DNA from: Streptomyces sp. 130
Lineage (GTDB): Bacteria; Actinomycetota; Actinomycetes; Streptomycetales; Streptomycetaceae
Length of the DNA: 64,000 nt
Direction: 5' to 3'
Assembly: GCF_007096885.1 (NCBI RefSeq)
Contig: NZ_VJNO01000012.1
Coordinates: 1 to 64,000, forward strand
Positions 49,922-59,642 of this stretch are shown one piece after another (within the stretch, counting starts at the first letter, position 1; each line of letters begins with the position of its first letter). The notes beneath the pieces are model-generated. The model was given only the letters and a program-made list of their open reading frames with translations. It did no database searches and was not told where the DNA came from. Made by a program: the position numbers and the translations under genes.

Positions 49922-50512
49922 ATGCGCAGGAAGATCACCTCGTTACTGGCCGGGCTGGCGGTCGCGGGCGCGGCCCTGCTGGCCACCTCGGCCCCCGCCC
50001 AGAGCCACGGCTACACCGACTCGCCGATCAGCCGGCAGCAGCTCTGCGGGATCGGCACCGTCAAGCGCTGCGGGCAGATCCAGTGGGAGCCCCCGAGCGT
50101 CGAGGGCCCGAAGGGCTTCCCGTCCCGTGGCCCGGCCGACGGCCACATCTGCTCGGGCGGCATCGGCCGCTTCTCCGAGCTGGACGACCCGCGCGGCGGC
50201 GCCTGGCCCGCCACCAAGGTCACCGCCGGCCAGAACTACACCTTCAACTGGCGGATCGAGGCCCGGCACGCCACCACCGACTTCCGCTACTACGTCACCA
50301 AGGACGGCTACGACCCCGCCAAGCCGCTCACCCGGGCCGACCTGGAGACGCAGCCGTTCCTCACGGTGCCCTTCGGCGGACGGCTGCCCGGCTCGACGGT
50401 CAGCCATTCCGGCGTACTGCCGCAGAAGTCCGGCAAGCACCTGATTCTCGGCGTGTGGACGATCGCCGACACCGGCAACGCGTTCTACGCCTGCTCCGAC
50501 GTGCAGTTCTGA
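49922..50512 (+). CDS. Secreted AA10 lytic polysaccharide monooxygenase, chitin type
   Basis: A 196-residue single-domain LPMO. Signal residues 1-28 end APAQS, so the mature protein begins with H29 (HGYTDSPISRQQLC), the first half of the copper histidine brace; the second histidine is H116 in ARHATTDFRYYVTKDGYDP. Cysteines suggest two disulfides, and the C-terminal FYACSDVQF is typical of small streptomycete AA10 proteins. It oxidatively cleaves crystalline chitin, or possibly cellulose, outside the cell. AGGAG precedes the ATG at 49922. Two dre sites upstream place it in the DasR chitin/GlcNAc regulon, which supports chitin as substrate. Confidence 0.92.
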   Translation: MRRKITSLLAGLAVAGAALLATSAPAQSHGYTDSPISRQQLCGIGTVKRCGQIQWEPPSVEGPKGFPSRGPADGHICSGGIGRFSELDDPRGGAWPATKVTAGQNYTFNWRIEARHATTDFRYYVTKDGYDPAKPLTRADLETQPFLTVPFGGRLPGSTVSHSGVLPQKSGKHLILGVWTIADTGNAFYACSDVQF

Positions 50513-50650
50513 CCGTACGGCGGTGCCCCGCGCCACCCGCCCGTGCGCGGGGCACCTCCGGCCGAGGCGGTGACGCGCGGCCCGCCGCCGACAGGGGCCG
50601 TTGATACAGTCGCTGGCCCCGAAGAACGCACCGAAAGAGGCCGGCGAAGC

Positions 50651-51124
50651 ATGGCGGTGGACGCGCTCGACACCCGTATCCTGCGGCTGCTCATCGAGCA
50701 GCCGCAGACGAGCGTGCGCGAGTACGCACGCATCCTGTCCATCGCCCGGGGCACCCTCCAGGCCCGCATCGACCGGCTGGAGCGGGACGGTGTGATCACC
50801 GGGAGCGGCCCCTTCATCTCCCCCGCCGCGCTCGGCCACCCCGTCCTCGCCTTCGTGCACCTGGAGGTCACCCAGGGCCATCTCGACGAGGTGGGCGACG
50901 CGCTCGCCGCCGTGCCGGAGATCATCGAGGCGTTCTCGACCACGGGCGGCGGCGACCTGCTGACCCGGGTGGTCGCCCGGGACAACGGACACCTGGAGGA
51001 CGTCATCCAGCGGCTCATCCGGCTGCCCGGCGTGGTCAGGACCCGGACCGAGGTCGCACTGCGCGAACGCGTCCCGCACCGACTGCTCCCCCTGGTCGAA
51101 TCGCTGGGCGGCGCCCCCCGTTGA
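50651..51124 (+). CDS. Lrp/AsnC family transcriptional regulator
   Basis: A 157-residue regulator. The N-terminal helix-turn-helix is LDTRILRLLIEQPQTSVREYARILSIARGTLQARIDRLERDGVI, and the RAM effector domain follows (AFVHLEVTQGHLDEVGDALAAVPEIIEAFSTTGGGDLLTRVVARDNGHLEDVIQRL). The recognition helix is a little unusual with SIARGTLQAR. Such proteins sense amino acids and control their metabolism. ATG 50651 follows a weak AGAGG. It precedes the kinase gene on the same strand but 153 bases separate them. Confidence 0.88.
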   Translation: MAVDALDTRILRLLIEQPQTSVREYARILSIARGTLQARIDRLERDGVITGSGPFISPAALGHPVLAFVHLEVTQGHLDEVGDALAAVPEIIEAFSTTGGGDLLTRVVARDNGHLEDVIQRLIRLPGVVRTRTEVALRERVPHRLLPLVESLGGAPR

Positions 51125-51277
51125 GGAGGGCCGGTCGTCCGGGCTCCGCTCGCCGGATATCCTGATCTTGCCGCGCTCCCCCCACCCCGCTCTCGCCCCG
51201 GCGAGGCCGTCGCCGCGGCAGTCGAAGCGGCCCTCGGACACGGTCTAGGCCCGAGCTATCGAGATTGGTGTGCACAG

Positions 51278-52417
51278 GTGCTGGTTGCTGGACGGTACCG
51301 GCTGATATCCGCCATCGGCCGGGGCGGGATGGGTGAGGTCTGGCGGGCCACCGACGAAGTCCTCGGCCGTGCCGTCGCCGTGAAGCTGCTCCTCGGGGAG
51401 CACGCCGACGAGTCGGCCACCGCCCGGTTCCGCCTGGAGGCCCAGACCGCCGCCCGCCTGAGCCACCCCCATCTGGTGGCCGTCTTCGACTTCGGGGCCT
51501 GGGAGAACCGCCTCTTCCTCGTGATGGAGCTGGTCGAGGGGCGCAGCCTGGCGGACCTGCTGCTGGCCCAGGAACGGCTGGGCCCCGAGCAGGCCGCCCG
51601 CATCGCGGGACAGGCCGCCGCCGGGCTGGCCGCCGCGCACCGCCAGGGCGTCGTCCACCGCGACATCAAGCCCGGCAACCTCATGCTGGACGGCGAAGGC
51701 ACCGTCAAGATCGGGGACTTCGGCATCGCGCAGTTCGTGGACGACCCGTCCGCCGCGCTGACGACGACGGGCCACATCGTCGGTACGAGCCTCTACCTCG
51801 CCCCGGAGCGGGCGCTCGGCCGCACGGCCGACGCCGCCTCCGACATGTACTCGCTGGGCTGCGTCGTCTACCAACTGCTGCTCGGCGAGCCGCCGTTCCG
51901 TTCGGACACCGCGACGGCCACGCTGTACCAGCACGTGGACACGCCTCCGGTGCCGCTGCGCCGGCGCGGCGTGGACGTCCCCGCCGCCTTCGACGCGTAT
52001 CTGCTCGGCCTGCTCGCCAAGCAGCCGGAGGACCGGCCGACCGCCCAGCAGGTCGCCGACTGGTTCCACAGCGACGCCTGGCGGGGCCGCCCGGAGCCGC
52101 TGCCGCCGCACCACCCCGCGCCCGCGCGGACGCCCGCCCCCGCGCCCTTCCCCGCCGCGCCCTTCCCCACCGCACCCGCGCCGTCGCCCGGAGCGGACTC
52201 CGGTGCGCCGACGACGTACCGGCTGCCGCAGGGGCCGGCCGGACGGGGGCCCGGGCAGGGCCATGGACGGCGTGCGACGGCCAGGGCCGGGAAGGGCCGG
52301 CGGCGGACGGCCGGCGAGGCGATCCGCCGCAGGCCCCGGGTGGCCAGCGCCATCGCGGGTGCGATCGCCTTTCTGGCCGCCGTGTTCCTGGGGATGAGCC
52401 TGTTCTCCGGGCGGTGA
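51278..52417 (+). CDS. Membrane-anchored serine/threonine protein kinase
   Basis: A 379-residue Hanks-type kinase. The catalytic domain covers about residues 1-270: Gly loop IGRGGMGEVW, VAVKLL lysine, HRDIKPGNL catalytic loop, DFGIA, and GTSLYLAPE activation segment. A Pro/Ala-rich linker follows (about 275-345), then a basic stretch and a single C-terminal membrane helix (AIAGAIAFLAAVFLGMSLF) with only a few residues outside. There are no PASTA or other sensor domains. The GTG at 51278 lacks a clear ribosome site. Its stop abuts the stop of the convergent aldo/keto reductase gene. Confidence 0.9.
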   Translation: MLVAGRYRLISAIGRGGMGEVWRATDEVLGRAVAVKLLLGEHADESATARFRLEAQTAARLSHPHLVAVFDFGAWENRLFLVMELVEGRSLADLLLAQERLGPEQAARIAGQAAAGLAAAHRQGVVHRDIKPGNLMLDGEGTVKIGDFGIAQFVDDPSAALTTTGHIVGTSLYLAPERALGRTADAASDMYSLGCVVYQLLLGEPPFRSDTATATLYQHVDTPPVPLRRRGVDVPAAFDAYLLGLLAKQPEDRPTAQQVADWFHSDAWRGRPEPLPPHHPAPARTPAPAPFPAAPFPTAPAPSPGADSGAPTTYRLPQGPAGRGPGQGHGRRATARAGKGRRRTAGEAIRRRPRVASAIAGAIAFLAAVFLGMSLFSGR

Positions 52418-53410
52418 CTACCAGCGGTCGTGGACCGCCGCCCTGAACCGCCGGTCGTAGAGGTCGCGCACCGCGTCCAGCGTGCTCTGCGGGAGCGGGG
52501 CGAGCGCGGCGGCGGCGGCGTTGGCACGTGCCTGCTCCGTCGAGCGCGCGCCGGGGATGACGCTGGTGACGCCCGGCTGCTGGATGATCCAGCGCAGCGC
52601 CGTCTGCGCCGGAGTGGCACCCTCCGGGGCGAGCGCGGCGAACTCGGCGGCGGCCGCCACACCGGTGGCGTAGTCGACACCGGAGAAGGTCTCGCCCTGG
52701 TCGAAGGCCTCACCGTGCCGGTTGAACGTGCGGTGGTCCTCGGGGGCGAAGACGGTGTCCGCGGTGTACTTGCCCGAGAGCAGACCGGAGGCCAGCGGCA
52801 CCCGGGCGATGATGCCCACCCCGGCCGCCCGCGCCGCGGGCAGGACCTCGTCCAGCGGCTTGAGGCGGAACGGGTTGAGGATGATCTGGACGCTCGCGAC
52901 CCCCGGCCGGGCGATGGCCGTCAGCGCCTCGGCGCACGTCTCGACGCTGACCGCGTAGGCCGCGATCCGCTGCTCGGCGACGAGCGTGTCCAGCGCGTCG
53001 TACACCTCGTCGGAGGAGTAGACGGCGGTGGGCGGGCAGTGCAGCTGTACGAGATCGAGGGTGTCGACGCCCAGGTTGGCCCGGGAACGGTCGTTCCAGG
53101 CACGGAAGTTGTCCAGGGTGTAGTTCTCCGGCAGCTGGTCGACGCGGCGGCCCATCTTCGTCGCCACGAAGATCCCGGCGTCGGGCCGCTCCTTCAGATA
53201 GCGGCCGATGAGCTGTTCGCTGCGGCCGTCCCCGTAGACGTCGGCCGTGTCGAAGAAGGTGACCCCCGATTCGACGGCCGCGTCGAGCACGCCGAGGGCG
53301 TCCGCCTCGCGGACCTCGCCCCAGTCCCCGCCGAGTTGCCAGGTGCCTTGTCCGATGACCGACACATGACGTCCGGCCCTGCCCAGTTCGCGCTGTTCCA
53401 TGGGGATCAT
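52418..53410 (-). CDS. Aldo/keto reductase, distal gene of a coupled pair
   Basis: A 330-residue NADPH-dependent AKR. It shows the catalytic tetrad pattern D53-x-x-x-Y58 within TFFDTADVYGDGRSE, Lys in FVATKMGRR, His in LVQLHCPP, and the cofactor-binding C-terminus SVIPGARSTEQARANAAAA. The start ATG at 53410 overlaps the stop of the preceding AKR gene by four bases; an ATG three codons later is also possible. It ends directly next to the kinase stop codon, with no intergenic base. Substrate unknown; it differs clearly from its neighbour, so this is not a recent duplication. Confidence 0.85.
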   Translation of the reverse strand: MIPMEQRELGRAGRHVSVIGQGTWQLGGDWGEVREADALGVLDAAVESGVTFFDTADVYGDGRSEQLIGRYLKERPDAGIFVATKMGRRVDQLPENYTLDNFRAWNDRSRANLGVDTLDLVQLHCPPTAVYSSDEVYDALDTLVAEQRIAAYAVSVETCAEALTAIARPGVASVQIILNPFRLKPLDEVLPAARAAGVGIIARVPLASGLLSGKYTADTVFAPEDHRTFNRHGEAFDQGETFSGVDYATGVAAAAEFAALAPEGATPAQTALRWIIQQPGVTSVIPGARSTEQARANAAAAALAPLPQSTLDAVRDLYDRRFRAAVHDRW

Positions 53411-54327
53411 GCTACGTCCGCCCCGGCGGCCTGCCCGAGCGCGGTGAGGCGTGCCATCTCCTCGTCGGTGAGCCGCAGGGCGCCCGCCGCCACATTGGCC
53501 TCCAGGTGGGCCGGGTTGCCGGTGCCCGGGATGGCCAGGACGTTCGGGCCCTGCTGGAGGGTCCAGGCCAGCCGGACCTGGGCGGGCGAGGCGTCGTGGG
53601 CGCGGGCCACGTCGAGGAGTTCCCCGTGCTCGGCGCCGGCGCCGGTCTCGCCGCCGGCCCCCGCGATGGCGTAGAAGGGGACGAAGGCGATGCCCAGTTC
53701 ACCGCACATGCGCAGGACCTCCTGGGAGTCGGCGCGCCGCTCGCCGATTCCGTAGCGGTTCTGCACGCAGACGACGGGTGCGATGGTCAGGGCCTCGGTG
53801 ATCTGCTCCGGCCAGACGTTGGACAGGCCCAGGTGGCGGACGAGCCCTTCCTCGCGCAGTTCGGCCAGGGCGCCGAAGAGGTCGGCGACGGGGCGGTTGC
53901 CGTTCATCCGGAGGTTGACGACGTCGAGGTGGTCGCGCCCGAGCTGGCGGATGTTCTCCTGGACCTGGCCGCGCAGCTGCTCGGGGCGGGCCCAGTCGAG
54001 CCAGTCGCCGCTGGGGCCGCGGCCCGGGCCCACCTTGGTGGTGATGACCAGGTCGTCCGGGTAGGGGCCGAGCGCCCGGTTGATCAGCTCGTTGGCCGAG
54101 CGCAGGGGCGAGAAGTAGAAGGCCGCCGTGTCGATGTGGTTCACGCCCAGCTCGACGGCGCGGCGCAGCACCGCGACGGCCCGGTCCCGGTCGTGCGGGG
54201 TGCGCTCGTCGCTGAACGCCCGGCCGTTCTGGGTCAGGCGCATGGCTCCGAAGCCCATCCGGTTGACGGTCAGGTCACCGAGCCGCCAGGTGCCGGCTGC
54301 CGCCGCTGTGAGGGAGTGCGAGGTCAA
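53407..54327 (-). CDS. Aldo/keto reductase, proximal gene of a coupled pair
   Basis: A 306-residue AKR. Seen are LTVNRMGFGAMRLT, HIDTAAFYFSP (catalytic Asp and Tyr), VITTKVGPGRG (Lys), DVVNLRMNG in which the usual catalytic His position reads Arg (DVVNLRM versus DLVQLHC in the neighbour), HLGLSNVWPEQI and LAIPGTGNPAHLEANV. The start is a TTG at 54327 with AAGGAAGG 8 bases upstream; no better start exists. The missing active-site His is unusual but also seen in some AKR clades. It is translationally coupled to the next AKR by ATGA. Confidence 0.83.
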   Translation of the reverse strand: MTSHSLTAAAAGTWRLGDLTVNRMGFGAMRLTQNGRAFSDERTPHDRDRAVAVLRRAVELGVNHIDTAAFYFSPLRSANELINRALGPYPDDLVITTKVGPGRGPSGDWLDWARPEQLRGQVQENIRQLGRDHLDVVNLRMNGNRPVADLFGALAELREEGLVRHLGLSNVWPEQITEALTIAPVVCVQNRYGIGERRADSQEVLRMCGELGIAFVPFYAIAGAGGETGAGAEHGELLDVARAHDASPAQVRLAWTLQQGPNVLAIPGTGNPAHLEANVAAGALRLTDEEMARLTALGQAAGADVA

Positions 54328-54647
54328 GGCTGTTGCCTTCCTTGTGAGTTCGGGCGAGAAGAGGAGTGACGCATGAGGGAGGGCCAGAAGTACTTGCGCC
54401 CTTGCCAATTCAGTGATATGGTGGCCCTGACAGGTTCGTGTTGATCACCGTTCTGGTGAGAGTGCAGGATAACCTCCGCCTCCCCGCCTGTCCATCCCCT
54501 TCTGTTCCGCATGCGCTTCCGGCGGCGCGCTCGCCCGACTTGACGAGACTTGCCAACTCCCTTGCGGGCGCCCGCAGTTCGTTGACGGGGTCATGACCAC
54601 ATGTGAGTGTTCGGTCGCTCGATCACGGACACCATGAGGAGCCCTCG
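54328..54647. other. 320-bp divergent region, AKR pair / M4-M28 peptidase
   Basis: This region must hold two promoters. I see the palindrome AAGTACTT at 54388-54395 about 60 bases upstream of the AKR start, which could be a HxlR- or MarR-type half of a larger operator, and GGTCATGACC at 54589-54598 about 50 bases upstream of the peptidase start, just after a TTGACG. No gene is recognisable. Confidence 0.4.
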
Positions 54648-57600
54648 ATGAAACGCAGACCGATGACGGCCGGGACGACCCTGGCCGTCCTCGCCGGGAT
54701 GCTGGTCGCCGTCAGCGGCCCGTCCGCCTCGGCGGACCCCGCACCGCCGCCTGCCCCCAAGGCACTCACCGCCGCCGTCTCGGCCGCCGACAAGGCCGCC
54801 GCCAGCGGACTCGACGCCCTGGCCAAGGGACCCCAGGAGCGCTACGAGCGCCGGATGGTCACCCCGTGGATCAACGGCCTGTACTCCGTGGCGTACGAGC
54901 GCACCTACCGCGGCCTGCCCGTGGTCGGCGGGGACGCCGTCGTGGTGGCCGACTCCAAGGGGCGGGTGCGCGGTTCGCAGTCGGCGGTCTCACGGCGCAT
55001 CAACGTGCCCACCACCGCGACCGTCTCGGCGAAGACCGCCGAGGCCGCCTCCCGCAAGCAGCTGCGTACGGTGGACAAGGTCGAGAGCCACCGGCTCGTC
55101 GTCCGGGCCACCGGCGAGCGCTCCCGGCTGGCCTGGGAGACCGTGCTCACCGGCCGGACCGCGAAGGCCCCCAGCCGGCTGCACGTGTTCGTGGACGCGG
55201 GCACCGGCGCGGTCATCGACAGCTACGACGACGTCCGGGCCGGCACCGGCAACAGCCAGTGGAACGGGCCGGGGCCGCTCACCATCGACACCACCTCCTC
55301 CGGGGGCAGTTACTCGCTCCGCGACCCGAGCCGTACCGGCCTCAGCTGCGCCGACTACAGCACCGGGGGCGTCTTCACCAAGTCCACCGACTCCTGGGGC
55401 AACGGCAGCGCGTCCAGCAAGGAGACCGGCTGCGTCGACGTGATGTGGGCGGCCCAGCACGAGTGGGACATGCTGCGCGACTGGCTCGGGCGCAACGGCC
55501 ACGACGGCAACGGCCGCAGCTGGCCGGTCAAGGTCGGCCTCAACGACGTCAACGCCTACTGGGACGGCTCCACGGTCTCCATCGGCCACAACCAGGCCAA
55601 CCAGTGGATCGGCGCCATGGACGTCGTGGCCCACGAGTTCGGCCACGGCATCGACCAGTACACCCCGGGCGGCGCCAACCACGAGTCGGGCCTCGGCGAG
55701 GCCACCGGCGACATCATGGGCGCGCTCACCGAGGCGTACACCAACGAGCCCGCTCCGTACGACGACCCGGACTACACCGTCGGCGAGAAGATCAACCTCG
55801 TCGGCAACGGGCCGATCCGGGTCATGTACAACCCCGGCCAGACCGGCGACCCGAACTGCTACAGCTCCGCCATACCCAACACCGAGGAACACGCGGCGGC
55901 CGGCCCGCTCAACCACTGGTTCTATCTGCTCGCCGAGGGCTCGAACCCCGGCGGCGGCAAGCCCTCCAGCCCCACCTGCAACAACTCCACGGTGACCGGT
56001 GTGGGCATCCAGAGCGCCGGCAAGGTCTTCTACGGCGGCATGCTCCTGAAGACCAGCGGCATGACGTACAAGCGCTACCGCACGGCCACCCTCACCGCGG
56101 CCAGGAACCTCGACACCTCCTGCACGCTGTACAACCGCACGAAGGCGGCGTGGGACGCGGTCAGCGTGCCCGCCCAGAGCGGTGACCCGACCTGCTCGCC
56201 GAGCGGCGACAACGACTTCTCGCTCTCCCTGGACCCGGCGTCCGGCTCGGTGAAGCCCGGCAGCTCCGTGACGGCCACCGTGCGCACGACGGTCACCTCC
56301 GGCAGCGCCCAGACGGTGAACCTGTCCGCGAGCGGGCTGCCCGCCGGGGTGAACGTCTCGTTCAGCCCGTCCTCGGTGCAGTCCGGCGGGACCTCCGCCA
56401 TGACGGTGTCGACGACGTCCGCCGCGGTCCCCGGCTCGTACACCTTCACGGTGAAGGGCGCCGGCACCCAGGACCACACCGCGCAGTACACCCTGACCGT
56501 CGGTGGCGGCGGCACGCCCGGCGGCACCCCGCCCGACATCGACATCGCCGAGGTGCAGGCGCATCTGACGCAGTTCGACACCATCGCCTCCCAGAACGGC
56601 GGCAACCGGCGGGCCGGGAGCAACGGGTACAACGCCTCGCTCGCCTATGTGAAGGGCAAGCTCCAGGCGGCCGGCTACACCGTCACCGAGCAGACCTGCG
56701 CCACCTGCACCTACACCGGCAAGAACCTCATCGCGGACTGGCCGGGCGGGCCCGCCGACAGCACGGTGATGTTCGGCGCGCACCTGGACGGTGTGTCCGC
56801 CGGACCCGGCATCAACGACAACGGCTCCGGCTCGGCGACCCTGCTGGAGAACGCCCTCGCGCTCGCCCGGCAGAACCCCACCATGACCAAACACGTCCGG
56901 TTCGCCTGGTGGAACGGTGAGGAACAGGGTCTCCAGGGCTCGAAGTACTACGTGAGCCAGCTGAGTTCGGCGCAGCGCAGCGCCATCACCGCCTACTACA
57001 ACTTCGACATGGTGGCCTCGGTCAACGGCGGCTACTTCATCAACAACCTCAACTCGGCCGCGTCGGCCCCGATGAAGGCGTACTGGGACTCCCTGGGGCT
57101 CGCCCCGGAGGAGAACGTGGAGGGCCAGGGGCGCTCCGACGACTACTCCTTCCAGCAGGCGGGCATCGCGACCTCGGGGTACGCCACCGGGGCCAGTGAC
57201 ACCAAGACGTCCGCCCAGGCGTCCAAGTGGGGCGGCACGGCGGGCCGTTCGTACGACCCGTGCTACCACTCCTCGTGCGACACCACCGCCAACGTCAACG
57301 CCACCGCGCTGAACCGCAGCGCCGACGGGGTCGCGTACACGCTGTGGAAGTCCGCCGTGGGCTCCACCGCGCCCGGCGACGACTTCTCCGTCTCGGTGAA
57401 CCCGGTCTCGGGCAGCGTCCAGCCGGGCTCCTCGGTCACCGCGACCGTGTCCACGGCCACCACCGGCGGCTCCGCGCAGAGCGTGCGGCTGACGGCGTCC
57501 GGTGCGCCGAGCGGCGTCACCGTCTCCTTCTCGCCCACGTCCGTGCAGTCGGGCTCGTCGGCCACGATGACGGTCTCGGCGAGTGCCCAGGCCGCGGCGG

Positions 57601-58142
57601 GTACGTACACGCTCACCGTGACCGGGACCGGCACCGCCGCCCACAGCACCACCTACTCGCTGGTGGTCGGCGGCGGCGGCACCTGCTCGCCCCGGCAGGT
57701 CGTGACCAACGGCGGGTTCGAGAACGGGACCGCGCCGTGGACGCAGACCGACGGTGTGATCAACAACCGGACCTCCGAGAAGCCCGCGCACAGCGGCTCG
57801 TACCAGGCGTGGTTCGGCGGCTGGGGCAGCACCCACAGTGACACCGCCACCCAGTCGCTGACCGTTCCGGCCGGCTGCTCCGCCTACCGGCTGTCGTTCT
57901 ATCTGCGCACCGACACCGCCGAGACGCCCGACGGGAACGCGTATGACACGTTCACCGTGAAACTGGGGTCGCGGACCCTGGCCACGTACTCGAACCTCGA
58001 CGCGGGCGGCGGCTACGCGCTGAAGACCTTCGACGTCGCGTCGGCGGCCGGGCAGACCGTGACGCTGGCCTTCACCAGCAGGGAGGACGCCTACCTGCAG
58101 ACCAGCTTCGTGGTGGACGACGTGGCCCTCGACGTGAGCTGA
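54648..58142 (+). CDS. Secreted double metallopeptidase: M4 (thermolysin-like) fused to M28
   Basis: A 1164-residue secreted protein. Order: signal (1-29), FTP-type propeptide (about 40-190), M4 domain (about 200-510) with H329-E-F-G-H333 and E351 in GEATGDIMG, an Ig-like domain (about 522-620, [19 protein letters not shown]), an M28 aminopeptidase domain (about 631-900) with H712-x-D714, D724 (INDNGSG) and E758-E759 ([10 protein letters not shown]), a second Ig-like domain (about 910-1000, [19 protein letters not shown]) and a C-terminal jelly-roll-like domain (about 1012-1164). Both zinc sites look intact, so one chain would combine endo- and aminopeptidase activity. GAGGAG precedes the ATG at 54648. 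Confidence 0.88.
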   Translation: MKRRPMTAGTTLAVLAGMLVAVSGPSASADPAPPPAPKALTAAVSAADKAAASGLDALAKGPQERYERRMVTPWINGLYSVAYERTYRGLPVVGGDAVVVADSKGRVRGSQSAVSRRINVPTTATVSAKTAEAASRKQLRTVDKVESHRLVVRATGERSRLAWETVLTGRTAKAPSRLHVFVDAGTGAVIDSYDDVRAGTGNSQWNGPGPLTIDTTSSGGSYSLRDPSRTGLSCADYSTGGVFTKSTDSWGNGSASSKETGCVDVMWAAQHEWDMLRDWLGRNGHDGNGRSWPVKVGLNDVNAYWDGSTVSIGHNQANQWIGAMDVVAHEFGHGIDQYTPGGANHESGLGEATGDIMGALTEAYTNEPAPYDDPDYTVGEKINLVGNGPIRVMYNPGQTGDPNCYSSAIPNTEEHAAAGPLNHWFYLLAEGSNPGGGKPSSPTCNNSTVTGVGIQSAGKVFYGGMLLKTSGMTYKRYRTATLTAARNLDTSCTLYNRTKAAWDAVSVPAQSGDPTCSPSGDNDFSLSLDPASGSVKPGSSVTATVRTTVTSGSAQTVNLSASGLPAGVNVSFSPSSVQSGGTSAMTVSTTSAAVPGSYTFTVKGAGTQDHTAQYTLTVGGGGTPGGTPPDIDIAEVQAHLTQFDTIASQNGGNRRAGSNGYNASLAYVKGKLQAAGYTVTEQTCATCTYTGKNLIADWPGGPADSTVMFGAHLDGVSAGPGINDNGSGSATLLENALALARQNPTMTKHVRFAWWNGEEQGLQGSKYYVSQLSSAQRSAITAYYNFDMVASVNGGYFINNLNSAASAPMKAYWDSLGLAPEENVEGQGRSDDYSFQQAGIATSGYATGASDTKTSAQASKWGGTAGRSYDPCYHSSCDTTANVNATALNRSADGVAYTLWKSAVGSTAPGDDFSVSVNPVSGSVQPGSSVTATVSTATTGGSAQSVRLTASGAPSGVTVSFSPTSVQSGSSATMTVSASAQAAAGTYTLTVTGTGTAAHSTTYSLVVGGGGTCSPRQVVTNGGFENGTAPWTQTDGVINNRTSEKPAHSGSYQAWFGGWGSTHSDTATQSLTVPAGCSAYRLSFYLRTDTAETPDGNAYDTFTVKLGSRTLATYSNLDAGGGYALKTFDVASAAGQTVTLAFTSREDAYLQTSFVVDDVALDVS

Positions 58143-58161
58143 TCCCACCCGGCGCGTGTAC

Positions 58162-58192
58162 GGGGCGGGGCGTGGTCCACACGCCCCGCCCC
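58162..58192. terminator. Bidirectional terminator hairpin
   Basis: GGGGCGGGGCGTG (58162-58174) pairs perfectly with CACGCCCCGCCCC (58180-58192) around a five-base loop, in the 57-base gap between the convergent peptidase and XRE genes. Confidence 0.85.
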
Positions 58193-58199
58193 CGCCTCT

Positions 58200-59642
58200 T
58201 CAGCGGACGACGACGGCCAGCCTGCGGACGAAGTCCTCGGTCTCCCCTCGCCCCTCGCAGCGGCCGGCCAGCCGCCCGTACAGTCCCCGCAGCTCCTGGC
58301 CGAGCAGGGTCGCGGGGTGCACCTCGGTACTGTCCAGGACCGGTCCGGCCACCGCCGACGCGGCGGCCGGTTCGCCCGCGCAGACGTACGCGTCCGCCGT
58401 GCGGGCCAAGAACAGCTTGCGGGCCGAGTGCAGGCCCGGCGGCAGCAGCCGGATCGCGCTGCCGGCCGCGTCCAGCGCACGCAGCGCGTACCGGCGCTCC
58501 CCCGTCGCGGCGGCGAGGTCGCGCAGGGCGCCCGCCGCGCCGGACTCCACCCGCAGCCGCACGGAGGCGACGGAGAGCCAGGGCGCCTCCGCCTCGTCCC
58601 GCTCATCGGCCAGGTCCATCTGCGACCAGGCCCGGGCGATGTGGTGCAGGGTGCGGTCGGCGTCACCGCGCACCGCGTGGCCGCGCGCCTGGTACAGGTC
58701 GCTCATCGCCCCCGCCCAGTGGCGGCCCGCCGCTGCCGGGCGGATGGCTTCGCCGTACGCGAGGGCGGAGGGGCCGTCGCCCTCCAGCCGGGCCAGGGTG
58801 CTCATGTCGCTGAGCGCCGCGACCCGCACGCCGACGTGGCCGGCCACGGCCGCCCACGCCAGGGAGCGGTCGAGCCAGGCCATCGCCGTGCCGTTGCGCC
58901 CCCACAGCAGCCTGAGGCAGCCGGCCGACTGCGCGTACTCGGCGGCCAGCGGGGCGAGCTGGCGCTGGTAGGGGGCTGCCGGGAGGGCCATCCAGCGGAG
59001 CATCGCGTGCAGGGTGCGCTCGACCACGGCGGACGCTCCGGGCCAGCCGCGCTCCTCGTCGGCGCGCAGGCAGACGGCGAGCAGCGCGGTCAGGGCGTGC
59101 ACCGTGTCGTCGTCCAGGGCGGGGTGGCCGGCCGCCGCGGGCCCCCGGGCGCAGAACCGCGCGTGCAGGGCGACGACGTCGGCGAGTGCCGGGACGGCGC
59201 AGCCCTCGCGCCCGTGCAGCGGGCACACCAGGCCGTAGGCCGGCAGCCGCCCGGGCAGGACGGCCCCCGGCGGGAGCATCGCCGGGAGTTCCCCGCCGGC
59301 CGGCTCGCCGGGCAGCGGTCCCTGCCGGACCGGGTCGGGCAGGGGCCCGGGCGCGGCCGGTACCGCCTCCGTCCGCTCGCTCGCCTCGGCCTCCTCGCAG
59401 GCGGCGACGAGGTCCCCGTCCGCCCTCAGCAGCTGGTCGAGGCGGCGGGCCAGCGGCAGCGGGGTGCGGCGGCTGCCGTGTTCGAGTTTGCTGATGGCGG
59501 TGTGGTCGTAGCCGACCCGGGCGCCCACCTGGGCCTGGGTGAGGCCGGCCCGCCTGCGCCTCAGACGCAGCCGGGCGCCGAACGCCCGCCATGCCTGGAC
59601 ACCGCGGGCGTCCGCGGGCGCGGGGCCCGTCATCTCGGTCAC
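58200..59642 (-). CDS. XRE family transcriptional regulator with large helical C-terminal domain
   Basis: A 480-residue protein. The N-terminal helix-turn-helix reads FGARLRLRRRRAGLTQAQVGARVGYDHTAISKLEHGSRRTPLPLARRLDQLL (about residues 20-75). The remaining 400 residues are Ala-rich and helical, resembling the TPR-like sensor part common in actinomycete regulators, with a Cys/His pair in LVCPLHGREGCAVP around residue 140. The start is GTG 59642; ATG 59633 is an alternative. It is divergent from the discoidin/beta-helix gene. The ligand is unknown. Confidence 0.8.
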   Translation of the reverse strand: MTEMTGPAPADARGVQAWRAFGARLRLRRRRAGLTQAQVGARVGYDHTAISKLEHGSRRTPLPLARRLDQLLRADGDLVAACEEAEASERTEAVPAAPGPLPDPVRQGPLPGEPAGGELPAMLPPGAVLPGRLPAYGLVCPLHGREGCAVPALADVVALHARFCARGPAAAGHPALDDDTVHALTALLAVCLRADEERGWPGASAVVERTLHAMLRWMALPAAPYQRQLAPLAAEYAQSAGCLRLLWGRNGTAMAWLDRSLAWAAVAGHVGVRVAALSDMSTLARLEGDGPSALAYGEAIRPAAAGRHWAGAMSDLYQARGHAVRGDADRTLHHIARAWSQMDLADERDEAEAPWLSVASVRLRVESGAAGALRDLAAATGERRYALRALDAAGSAIRLLPPGLHSARKLFLARTADAYVCAGEPAAASAVAGPVLDSTEVHPATLLGQELRGLYGRLAGRCEGRGETEDFVRRLAVVVR

